The notes beneath the pieces were generated by a model, which worked only from the letters and a program-made list of their open reading frames with translations, did not search any database and was not told where the DNA came from. Shown here one piece after another: positions 38,988 to 46,951 of a DNA stretch of 64,000 bases. The first letter of the stretch is position 1; every line of letters begins with the position of its first letter. Made by a program: the position numbers and the translations under genes. This DNA is from Spirochaetaceae bacterium (GTDB taxonomy: Bacteria; Spirochaetota; Spirochaetia; SZUA-6; Bin103), in the NCBI GenBank assembly GCA_028821475.1, contig JAPPGB010000032.1:62001-126000 (forward strand), given 5' to 3'.

Positions 38988-40037
38988 TTACTCGACCACC
39001 TGCGCGACGCGCAACAGGCCCATCGGTGGATAGATGCCCAGTTGCAGGGCCACCGGCATGCGCAGGAGGATCGCGAACCGCGCCAGCGATGCCACCGGGA
39101 TCTCCTGCGGCGGTTCGCCGCCCACCAGGATGCGCTCTGCCTGCGCCCCGGCCAGCTTGCCGATCAGGTAGTAGCGGCTGACCAGGCCGAGCATTGCGCG
39201 CGAGCGTTCGAAACTCGCTTCGACGGCGGCGAACGACGGGATGCCCTGCTGCGCCGCGCGCTCGCTGACCTGCAGACTGTGGACCGTGATGAACGAGTCC
39301 GGGCCCATGTACAGGAACTCGGCGCCGCTGCGCACCAGGTCGTCGACCAGCTCGTCCAGGCGGGTGGCGTCGGGTCTGCCCTCCGCGTTCAGCGGAACCG
39401 GGTATTCCAGCAGCTTGATGTCGCGATCGCCGGTCTCCGTGCGCAACTGATCGACGTTGGTCACCGAGTTGCGCTCCAGCGGGTTGTAGATCACGCCGAG
39501 CGTGCCGATCGGGCGGTAAGCGAGGATGGTGTCGAGCTGCGTGCTGATGGGCGTCAGGAATATGCTGCCGGTGAGCGGCCGTCCGGGGGCCTCGAACTCC
39601 TTGACGATCTTGTCCTGCACCGGGTAGGAGACGATCGAGAACACGCCGGGAATGTCGCCGATGTGCATGCCCGGCTCGGCGCCGGTGTGCGGGCCGAAAA
39701 TACCGAGCGCTACCGAGGTGCCGAAGGTATGAACCAGGTCCGGCTTTTCGGCGCGTATCTCGGCGGCGAACTCCGGGAGCCTGGCGCGGTTCCGATCGGC
39801 ATTGCGCAGGGTGTAGCGCACCGGTATTCCGCGTTCGTACATGTGGGCGCGAAAGCCGTGCTCCACGTCGGTCTCGCCTCGCCAGACCACCAGGTAGACG
39901 TGGAACGCGCCGCCGGCGGACTGCGCGGCGCCGTGACCGGCCGCGGCGAACAGCAGCGCGGCGAGGAACGCGACCGCAAGCGGAAAGCGCGGCACCGCGT
40001 ACCGGGAGCGCGGCTCCGCGCGCGGGATGCGCGTCAC
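38988..40037 (-). CDS. Periplasmic binding protein (ABC_sub_bind family), likely sensor subunit
   Basis: This 349-residue protein has a signal peptide (FPLAVAFLAALLFAAAGHGAAQ). The fold is type-1 periplasmic: FHVYLVVWRGETDVEHGF, then ADRNRARLPEFAAEIRAEKPDLVHTFGTSVA, and IGTLGVIYNPLERNS as the hinge strand. This is the family commonly encoded beside Cache/HAMP signalling proteins. No permease or ATPase is nearby. The gene overlaps the HAMP-MFS stop (ATGA) and is followed after 5 bases by the phosphatase. It therefore probably passes ligand information to the phosphatase sensor domain rather than importing a solute. Confidence 0.85.
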   Translation of the reverse strand: MTRIPRAEPRSRYAVPRFPLAVAFLAALLFAAAGHGAAQSAGGAFHVYLVVWRGETDVEHGFRAHMYERGIPVRYTLRNADRNRARLPEFAAEIRAEKPDLVHTFGTSVALGIFGPHTGAEPGMHIGDIPGVFSIVSYPVQDKIVKEFEAPGRPLTGSIFLTPISTQLDTILAYRPIGTLGVIYNPLERNSVTNVDQLRTETGDRDIKLLEYPVPLNAEGRPDATRLDELVDDLVRSGAEFLYMGPDSFITVHSLQVSERAAQQGIPSFAAVEASFERSRAMLGLVSRYYLIGKLAGAQAERILVGGEPPQEIPVASLARFAILLRMPVALQLGIYPPMGLLRVAQVVE

Positions 40038-42187
40038 GCCGACACCCGCCCGGTACCGATCCGGGCGTCCGCAGGTTCGCCCAGTCGTTCGCGGGGGTGC
40101 CCGCCCCGATCACGGGGGTGCCCGCCCCGATCACGGGGGTGCCCGCCGAACAGCGTATAGCAGACCGTGCAGGCAAACACCAGCACGCCGACGATGAGCA
40201 TGCCCTGGCCGTAGCCGACGAAGGTGACGACGGCCCCTACCGCCAGCGCGCCGGCCGCGGTGCCGATGCGCTCGATGGTGCGGAACGCGCCCACGATCGC
40301 ACCGGGTCCCAGGCCGAAGCTCCTGCCGCGTTCGGCGATTCTCTGCACGACCGCGAGTTGCGGAGCGGTGGTCAGCGCCTGCCCGGTGCCCAGCACGGCG
40401 GCGGCGGCGACCACCCCCGCCGTGGACCCGACAAGCGTCGGCAACAGGCACCCGAGCCCGCTCATCAGCCCGCCGAAGATGATGAAGGTGCGCGGCCGTC
40501 CGCTCCGGTCGGAGCCGCTCGCGGCCAGCGGCGTGATCGCTATGCAGGCGATGCCGAACACCATCAACACGCGCCCGATGTTCGACTGCGTGTTGCCCAG
40601 GTCGGCAAGGAACAGCGGCAGCAGGAAGAAGTACAGGCCGCTGAGGATCAGCTTGTTGGGCACCGCCGAGAACAGCGTCAGCACCACGAACTCGCGTTGC
40701 GAGAACACGCGCCGCCAACTGCGCATCGACTGCAGGCGCGGCCGTCGCTCCGTCTGCGAGTCGCGGTCCACCGCGATCAGCGCCGCTCCGGCGGCAAACA
40801 CGGCCATCGCGGCGGCAACGAGGAGCGTGTTTCTATAGCCGAGGCGGTCGGCGAGGATGCCGCCCATTGCCGGACCGCAGACGAATGCCGCGAAGAACGC
40901 GCCGGTGAAGCCGGTCATGCCGACGGCACGGCGCGACGCCTCCGCGTGGTGGGCGACGTAGGTCTGGGCGGCGATGAAAATGGTTCCGTAGCCGAGGCCG
41001 GCAAGTGTCCACCACAGCAGCGCCTCGACGATGGTGGTCGACAGGGCCGCTCCGACGTGACCGGCGACCGACGGCACGATGCCCAGGATGAACAACGACC
41101 GGGGGCCGAGCGTGTCGGTGATCGCACCGGCGATCGGCGTGGCGAGCAGCACCACCACCATGAAGGTCGTGAACGGCAGGCCGATGGTGAGCTCGCGGCT
41201 CAGGTTGCCGATCGGCGTATACACGTCGCCGAAGAACAGCGGCAGGAAGGGACGGGAGAGTTCCTGCGCCAGCATGAACAGGAACAGCGGAATGCGCACG
41301 TCCATCGGTGAACGGGGCACGACGGTCCGTTCGAGGCCCGGGGTAGTAAAGCGGAATCGCTCCCCGAGGCCGGTCACCACGTCTCGTATTCGCTGCTGAA
41401 TGGTGCGGTCGATCTGCACGGCGCGTGCGTCCTCGGCCTCCTCGGTCAACATGGCGAAGGCCGTGTTGACACGCTGCACGACCGAGTTGTAGGCACGCGC
41501 GACGTGGCCCACTTCGTCCCGCCTGCGCAACCCGATCCGGTACAGGAAGTCGCCCTTCGCGCCGCGGACGATCAGGCGGTCGGCCAGTCTGATGGGACCG
41601 GAAATGCGTACCACGACAAACGCCACCAGCAACTCTATGCCGATCAGCAGGGTGACCAGGAACGCGGTCACGATGTCGAACCGCAAGCCGGCCAACTCCG
41701 ACCGCACGGCGCCCTCGCGCACATCGACGTGCAGGAATCCCACCGTTGCGCCGCGCGCCACGATCGGCAACTGGAGGGAATCCGCGGCGCGCGTCGAAGC
41801 GGCCCGCGTTCCCTGCGTATAGAGTTCGGCGCCGTCGCGGGCCGACACTCCGACGTAGGTGAAGTCGGGATTGCGGATCAGAACGCCCTGCAGGAATTCG
41901 TCCATGCCGACGAGCGCTTGCAACGGTATGCCGAGCGCGACGGCGTAGCTGATCTGCTCGGTGGCGAGGCCGCCGGCCACCTCGGCCTTGCGATGGATTT
42001 CGGGGAGCAGCGAGTCTTCGAAGGAAATTGCCAGGACGTAGGAAACGACACCCTGGGCAAGGAGCAGCAGTACCGCGGTCAACGCGGCAAGGCGCAGGAT
42101 CACGCCGCGAAAGAGCCGCTGTTCGTCGGCGGGCGCGCCGCGCGCTGCCTCCTCGTCGGGTCTCGGATCTATCGGTGCATCACTCAT
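40034..42187 (-). CDS. Sensor-HAMP domain fused to a major facilitator transporter
   Basis: This 717-residue fusion starts with TM1 (about 29-50), a periplasmic Cache-like segment (51-168, with DFTYVGVSARDGAELY), TM2 (171-194), and HAMP (195-247, GPIRLADRLIVRGAKGDF and DEVGHVARAYNSVV). A 12-helix MFS domain follows (about 298-690). MFS features are the loop ITDTLGPRSLF and the helix pair around VGMTGFTGAFFAAFVCGPAMGG. The tail has a repeated GGHPRDR motif. I know of no standard role for such a fusion; it could be a transporter whose activity is set by its own sensor, or a receptor using a transporter fold. It overlaps both neighbours by 4 bases. Confidence 0.88.
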   Translation of the reverse strand: MSDAPIDPRPDEEAARGAPADEQRLFRGVILRLAALTAVLLLLAQGVVSYVLAISFEDSLLPEIHRKAEVAGGLATEQISYAVALGIPLQALVGMDEFLQGVLIRNPDFTYVGVSARDGAELYTQGTRAASTRAADSLQLPIVARGATVGFLHVDVREGAVRSELAGLRFDIVTAFLVTLLIGIELLVAFVVVRISGPIRLADRLIVRGAKGDFLYRIGLRRRDEVGHVARAYNSVVQRVNTAFAMLTEEAEDARAVQIDRTIQQRIRDVVTGLGERFRFTTPGLERTVVPRSPMDVRIPLFLFMLAQELSRPFLPLFFGDVYTPIGNLSRELTIGLPFTTFMVVVLLATPIAGAITDTLGPRSLFILGIVPSVAGHVGAALSTTIVEALLWWTLAGLGYGTIFIAAQTYVAHHAEASRRAVGMTGFTGAFFAAFVCGPAMGGILADRLGYRNTLLVAAAMAVFAAGAALIAVDRDSQTERRPRLQSMRSWRRVFSQREFVVLTLFSAVPNKLILSGLYFFLLPLFLADLGNTQSNIGRVLMVFGIACIAITPLAASGSDRSGRPRTFIIFGGLMSGLGCLLPTLVGSTAGVVAAAAVLGTGQALTTAPQLAVVQRIAERGRSFGLGPGAIVGAFRTIERIGTAAGALAVGAVVTFVGYGQGMLIVGVLVFACTVCYTLFGGHPRDRGGHPRDRGGHPRERLGEPADARIGTGRVSA
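40092..40147 (-). repeat. 21-bp tandem repeat at the HAMP-MFS C-terminus
   Basis: About 2.7 identical units encode GGHPRDR, GGHPRDR, GGHPRER, just before the C-terminal end of the fusion protein. Confidence 0.9.
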
Positions 42188-43008
42188 GAGTCAGCGGGGT
42201 CGCTCGGTGGCAGCGAAGGCGACGAAGATCGACTGGTGACCACGCGCGAGGCGTGCGGCTCGGCCTCGATCCGGCGGATTTCCCTAGTGGCCTGAACGAC
42301 CGCCTCGCACGCCTCGTCGGCGGTCCGGGCAAGGTCCGCCGCCGACGGATCATGCCCCGCCTCGCGCTCCTTTCCCGAATCTTCGAGGGTGACCCGAATC
42401 AGCTGCAGGCGCTGGCGCAGCCGGCTGGTCAGGAGCACGGCCAGCACCGTGCCGGTGAGTGAGACGAGCACCACCGTGGCGGCGCACAGTCCGGCGATGC
42501 GCACCGCCATGGCGCGCACCTCGCGGTCGAACGCGGCGCGCGAATAGCGCAGCGCAAGCGCGCCGACCGCACGCCCGAGAACGTCGTGTACGCGTACGCC
42601 GACGACGTGGGCGTCATGCTCGATCCTGGTCCACACGGGCTGATCGGGGTCCTTCCACGCGGCCGCCCATTCCGTCGACACCAGGTCGCCGCGCAGGCTC
42701 TCGTCGGAGCTGTACAGAACCGTGCCCTGTTCGTCGAACATCTCGATCGACAGCACTCCCGGATCGCGCAGCGTCCGGGCCTGCAGATCCGCGTTGACGC
42801 CGGGCAGCGAGTCGACGGCGAGGCCGAGGGACAGCGAAGCCTCGATCGAGTGGCCAACGTCCTGCAGTACCAGTGCGTGGCGGTCGCGCAGCAGGTCGGA
42901 CAGGTACTTGCGGTACTTGTAGTGGTTCATCAGTCCGGTCAGGGACACCGCGAGCGTGAGGATGAGAAAGATGTTGACCGACACGCGGGCCGGGAGATTG
43001 AAAAACAT
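42184..43008 (-). CDS. Membrane sensor with periplasmic domain and HAMP-like tail
   Basis: This 274-residue protein has TM1 (about 9-27), a periplasmic region of roughly 140 residues containing SIEMFDEQGTVLYSSDESLRGD (a Cache/PAS-like sensor strand set), TM2 (170-192), and a short cytoplasmic helix that could be HAMP. No catalytic output domain follows, so it must act through a partner. GGAGGAG lies 9 bases before the ATG. It overlaps the HAMP-MFS gene by 4 bases and follows amt by 49 bases on the same strand, so an amt-sensor link is possible. The tail (SRSSSPSLPPSDPADS) is low-complexity. Confidence 0.8.
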   Translation of the reverse strand: MFFNLPARVSVNIFLILTLAVSLTGLMNHYKYRKYLSDLLRDRHALVLQDVGHSIEASLSLGLAVDSLPGVNADLQARTLRDPGVLSIEMFDEQGTVLYSSDESLRGDLVSTEWAAAWKDPDQPVWTRIEHDAHVVGVRVHDVLGRAVGALALRYSRAAFDREVRAMAVRIAGLCAATVVLVSLTGTVLAVLLTSRLRQRLQLIRVTLEDSGKEREAGHDPSAADLARTADEACEAVVQATREIRRIEAEPHASRVVTSRSSSPSLPPSDPADS

Positions 43009-43057
43009 CTACCTTGAACTCCTCCAGTTACGAGGTGTCAGGGAGTGACAGTCCCAC

Positions 43058-44443
43058 TCAATCCTCGTCGTCGTCCTCTTCCGGCATCAGCACGAATTCC
43101 GGATAGGCGTCGATCTTCAGCTCCGCCGTATCCTGACCCATGCGCTCCACGTTCTTGGTGACCCGCACCGTGAGCAGCACGTCGATCAGCTTCCAGGCCG
43201 CGTACGACAGCACGAACACGAAGGCGCCGACCGCCAGTATCCCGACGAGTTGCACGCCGAAGCTGGCGCCGCCGGCGATGCACACCGCCAAGGTGCCCCA
43301 GACGCCGCAGATCAGGTGGGCGGGAACCGCTCCCACCACGTCGTCGATCTTCATCTTCTCCAGCGTCTTGATGCCCAGGGTGCACAGGAAACCGCCCACG
43401 GCGCCGATGATCACCGCCCACAGGTGCTGCGTGATGTCGGGTCCGGCCGTGATCGAGACCAGCCCGGCTATGGCGCCGTTGAGCGCGGCGAACATGTCGG
43501 TGCGGCCGAGGAGCCAGCGCGAACAGGCGAGCGCGGTGATCACGCCGGCGGCCGCGGCCAGGTTGGTGTTCACCATCACGTTGCTCATCGCCACCGCGTC
43601 GAGCGCGGAGCCGAGAGCGAGCTGCGAACCGCCGTTGAACCCGAACCAGCCGAGCCACAGGATGAACACCCCGAGCGTCACCAGCACGACGTTGGAGGGC
43701 GGCGTGGGCCGTACGGAGCCGTCCTTGCGGAACTTGCCGAGCCGCGGGCCGACCACCAGCACGCCTGCCAGGGCCGCCCAGCCACCGGTGCCGTGCACGA
43801 TGGTGGAACCGGCAAAGTCCTTGAAGCCCATGCCGGCGAGCCAGCCGCCGCCCCAGGTCCACGCCCCGACCACCGGATAGATGATCGCCGTCAGGATCGC
43901 CGTGAACACGAAGAACGACCACATCTTGACCCGCTCGGCGAGGGCGCCCGAGACGATCGACGCGGCCGTGGCCACGAACACCATCTGGAAGAACCAGTCC
44001 GACATGACCGCGTAGCCGCTGTCGACCACCGCCGCGGTCGCCGCGGCATCGCCGCCGAGCAACGCCAGCTCGTCCGCGGACGGGCCGTACAGCAGCTTGA
44101 ACGTGCCGATGAAGCCGCCCACGTCGACGTACATCAGGTTATAGCCGAGCAGGTAGTACGCCAGCCCGGCGATCGAGTACAGGCCGATGTTCTTCAGGCA
44201 GATGACGGAGGCGTTCTTGGTGCGCACCGAGCCTGCCTCCAGCATCGTGAAACCGGCAGCCATCCACATGACCAGCGCGCCCCACACCAGGAACGAGAAC
44301 GTGTTGAACACGAACAGCGTTTCCTCGTCCACCGCGGCGTAGGCGAGCGACGCGCCGCCGAACAGCAGGCCGAGCACCAGGAGGGCCCGCGGTGCCGACA
44401 GCGCCGGGCGCCCGGAAAGCAGGTCACCAAGTCGTCGAATCAT
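43058..44443 (-). CDS. amt: Ammonium transporter (Amt family)
   Basis: This 461-residue channel for ammonium has a signal-like N-terminal helix (ALLVLGLLFGGASLAYA), then 11 predicted helices. Hallmarks are FVATAASIVSGALAERVK, the pore His regions GSTIVHGTGGWAAL and GAVPAHLICGVWG, and ILWLGWFGFNGGS. The C-terminal tail ends in an acidic EEDDDED run. ATG 44443 is chosen for the signal helix and AAGGAG 11 bases upstream. The frame extends further upstream without family similarity. No glnK is adjacent. It may share a transcript with the signalling operon 49 bases downstream. Confidence 0.93.
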   Translation of the reverse strand: MIRRLGDLLSGRPALSAPRALLVLGLLFGGASLAYAAVDEETLFVFNTFSFLVWGALVMWMAAGFTMLEAGSVRTKNASVICLKNIGLYSIAGLAYYLLGYNLMYVDVGGFIGTFKLLYGPSADELALLGGDAAATAAVVDSGYAVMSDWFFQMVFVATAASIVSGALAERVKMWSFFVFTAILTAIIYPVVGAWTWGGGWLAGMGFKDFAGSTIVHGTGGWAALAGVLVVGPRLGKFRKDGSVRPTPPSNVVLVTLGVFILWLGWFGFNGGSQLALGSALDAVAMSNVMVNTNLAAAAGVITALACSRWLLGRTDMFAALNGAIAGLVSITAGPDITQHLWAVIIGAVGGFLCTLGIKTLEKMKIDDVVGAVPAHLICGVWGTLAVCIAGGASFGVQLVGILAVGAFVFVLSYAAWKLIDVLLTVRVTKNVERMGQDTAELKIDAYPEFVLMPEEDDDED

Positions 44444-44774
44444 AGTTGTCCATTCTCCTTTGTGCGCTGCCATGATGGGGCTTCCGACGAGGATGGCCGG
44501 AGTGAGGCCCACCCTCGCAAGGGTGCACGGCGCAGCGCTTGACAGCGACTTCAAGAAGCTCCGGGAGCATACTGTAGAACAGAACGTCCGGATGATCTAC
44601 CCGACGCAGCACGAATGGCATTCGCGCCGCCGGTGGAGGATTCGCCGGGCACGGTGGCCGGTTGCACAACGAGGTGGCTTGCGCGATGATTTCGATGATG
44701 ACTGGCAATATGTCCTGGATACCGTGGCCGGCGTGGTTCGCGGGACTTGCGGGACACCGCGCCCATCTCCCGGA
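44444..44774. other. Divergent intergenic region, amt and mtnN
   Basis: No gene is seen. A hairpin with 6-bp arms CACCCT/AGGGTG (44510-44515 and 44520-44525) lies in the amt leader. TTGACA at 44538-44543 points to mtnN, but no -10 hexamer is at proper spacing. I saw no sigma-54 site for amt. Confidence 0.4.
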
Positions 44775-45488
44775 ATGAATATAACGATCATCGCGGCCCT
44801 GCGGGAGGAGCTGGACGCCTTCCGGCGCGCCCACCACCTCACGCCGGCGCCGCCGCGCGGACCGGTCACGGCGTTTCGGTGGCGGCACGCCGCCGCGCAC
44901 GTGACGGTGCTGCACTCCGGTGTCGGCAAGGTAAGCGCCGCCATGGTGGCTCAGTACGCGGTCGATCACTTTCGGCCGGACTACCTGATCGTGACCGGGA
45001 TCGCGGGCGCGCTCTGCGGCCGGCTTGCCTTGGGAGACGTGGTGGTGAGCCGCGACTGTGTACAGCACGACCTGGACGTGACCGCGCTCGGCGTGCCGGT
45101 GGGGCAGGTTCCCCGTACCGAGCATCGGTTCCTGGCGGCCGACCCGAGGCTGGTGGCGCTGGCGATGGCAACCGAGGTGCCGGGGCAGCGCGTGGTAGCG
45201 GGACGGATCCTGACCGGCGACCAGTTCGTCGCCGTCGCCGCCACCGGGCAGGAGCGGCTGCGCTGTCTGAACGGCACCGCCGTGGAGATGGAGGGAGCGG
45301 CGGTTGCGCTGGTGGCGGCGCTGAACCGGGTCCCGTTCGTGATTGTCCGTGCGGTTGCGAACCTCGCCGACGGCGCCGCGCCGGCGGAGTTCGGCGCCTG
45401 TCTGCAGCGTGCCGCGGACAACTCGTGCACGGTGTGTGCCGGCATCCTCCGCGGTCTTGCCGCCGACCCGGACCGCGGTTCCGGGTGA
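44775..45488 (+). CDS. mtnN: 5'-methylthioadenosine/S-adenosylhomocysteine nucleosidase family
   Basis: This 237-residue protein of the PNP/UDP phosphorylase fold has the N-terminal strand and catalytic Glu region ITIIAALREELDAFR, a GVGKVSAAM glycine loop, IVTGIAGAL, GDVVVSRDCVQHDLDVTALG, the base-binding segment AVEMEGAAVA, and VRAVANLADG. This matches MTA/SAH nucleosidases, which recycle SAM by-products. The usual catalytic Asp in the SD.AD motif appears here as ANLADG, so the assignment is to the family and substrate preference is not certain. The start ATG 44775 aligns with the family. The upstream frame is not conserved-looking. Confidence 0.85.
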   Translation: MNITIIAALREELDAFRRAHHLTPAPPRGPVTAFRWRHAAAHVTVLHSGVGKVSAAMVAQYAVDHFRPDYLIVTGIAGALCGRLALGDVVVSRDCVQHDLDVTALGVPVGQVPRTEHRFLAADPRLVALAMATEVPGQRVVAGRILTGDQFVAVAATGQERLRCLNGTAVEMEGAAVALVAALNRVPFVIVRAVANLADGAAPAEFGACLQRAADNSCTVCAGILRGLAADPDRGSG

Positions 45489-45621
45489 ACCGCGTTGTGG
45501 GTGATCGCGTTGTGGGTGCGGCTGATTCGTCGGATCGGTCCGATCGGTTGGTGGCGCCGGGCGGCGGAGCCGCTGAGCGCCTGCGTGTGGCGGCTACTTG
45601 CACGGCCGCACGGTCGCCGCG

Positions 45622-46920
45622 ATGATGAACGGCATGTCAGCTAGGCGCACCGAGCGGGCCTGGGTGCTGTACGACGTGGCGAACTCGGCGTACGCGCTGA
45701 TGGTGACCACCGCCATCTTCCCGCTGTTCTACAAGAACGTTATCGCGGCGGATGTGCCGGGCGCGGTTTCGACGGCGCGGCTGGCGTTCGCGAGCAGCGC
45801 GTTCACGCTGGTGGTCGCCGTCCTGGCGACCGCGCTCGGTCCGATGGCCGACTACGAGGGGCGCAAGAAGCGATTCTTCGCCGGCTTCTTCGGGCTTGGC
45901 GTGGCCGCCACCGCGGTGCTGGCGTTCGTGCCCGCCGGGCGCGAGTTCGCGGTGCTGGCCGTGTACGGGTTGTCCGCGGTCGGATTCGCGGCCGCCAACG
46001 TGTTCTACGATTCGTTTCTGACCGACGTGACCACCCCGGAGCGCATGGACCGCGTGTCGTCGGCCGGCTATGCATGGGGCTACGTCGGCTCGACGGTGCC
46101 GTTCGTGGCGGCGATGGCGCTGATCAACCTCGCTCCGGGCGCGGGACTGCTGTCCACCGAGGCGACGGTGCGCATCGCGATTCTCATTGCAGCCGGCTGG
46201 TGGGTGGCGTTCACGGTGCCGCTGTTCCGCTCCGTGCGCCAGGTGCACTTCGTGGCGGCGGCCGGGCCGGCGCTGCGCGACCTGGTGCGCGACAGCGTGC
46301 GGCGGGTGGCGGCGGTGGTGCGCGACGTGCGCGGCCACCGGGCGGTGTTCCTGTTCCTGGGCGCCTACTTCTTCTACATCGACGGCGTCGGCACGGTGAT
46401 CAAGCTGGCCACCGCCTACGGCACCGACCTGGGCCTGTCCGCGCAGACGTTGCTGATGATGCTGCTCGTGGTGCAGTTGGTGGCGTTCCCGTGCGCGTTG
46501 ATCTACGGACGGTTGGCGGAGCGGCGCCCGGGGGCGACCCGGACCCTGCTCCTGGTGGGAATCGGCATCTATACCGTGATCACGGTGATGGCGTTCGTGA
46601 TCTGGCGGTTGCCGGAGCCGGCGCGGGTGCCGGTGTTCTGGCTGCTGTCGATGCTGGTGGCCAGCTCCCAGGGCGGCGTCCAGGCGCTGTCGCGCTCGTT
46701 CTACGCGGGATTGATACCGGCCAACTCGTCGGCCGAGTTCTTCGGCTTCTACAACATCTTCGGCAAGTTCGCGGCGATCATGGGACCGGCTTTGGTGGGC
46801 GCGTTCGCCGCGCTGACCGGCGACTCCAGCATCGGCGTGCTGAGCATCTCGGTGCTGTTCGTGGTGGGCGGCATCCTGTTGACCCGGGTACCGGACGGGA
46901 CGCCGCGCGCGGTGCGCTGA
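45622..46920 (+). CDS. UMF1-family (Atg22-like) MFS transporter
   Basis: This membrane protein of about 432 residues has 12 helices. The N-terminal block WVLYDVANSAYALMVTTAIFPLFYKNV and the loop GPMADYEGRKKRFF are typical of the UMF1 group, as is LTDVTTPERMDRVSSAGYAWGYVGS. Substrates are not established for bacterial members. ATG 45622 is chosen over the earlier TTG (45598); a third ATG at 45634 is also possible. The 109 bases before it contain a 13-base direct repeat (CGCGTTGTGGGTG). Its stop is 31 bases from the prpD stop on the opposite strand. Confidence 0.88.
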   Translation: MMNGMSARRTERAWVLYDVANSAYALMVTTAIFPLFYKNVIAADVPGAVSTARLAFASSAFTLVVAVLATALGPMADYEGRKKRFFAGFFGLGVAATAVLAFVPAGREFAVLAVYGLSAVGFAAANVFYDSFLTDVTTPERMDRVSSAGYAWGYVGSTVPFVAAMALINLAPGAGLLSTEATVRIAILIAAGWWVAFTVPLFRSVRQVHFVAAAGPALRDLVRDSVRRVAAVVRDVRGHRAVFLFLGAYFFYIDGVGTVIKLATAYGTDLGLSAQTLLMMLLVVQLVAFPCALIYGRLAERRPGATRTLLLVGIGIYTVITVMAFVIWRLPEPARVPVFWLLSMLVASSQGGVQALSRSFYAGLIPANSSAEFFGFYNIFGKFAAIMGPALVGAFAALTGDSSIGVLSISVLFVVGGILLTRVPDGTPRAVR

Positions 46921-46951
46921 CCGGCGGCCGGCAGGCTCTGAGCGCGCTGCG

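Noticed and set aside
38983-40176. Upstream extension of the PP2C phosphatase frame
   Set aside because: It reads the binding-protein gene (38988-40037) in another phase. A GTG 5 bases after that gene's stop gives a proper membrane-helix start.
44538-44580. TTGACA as an mtnN promoter
   Set aside because: The nearest -10-like hexamer (CATACT) is about 24 bases away, too far for a standard promoter.
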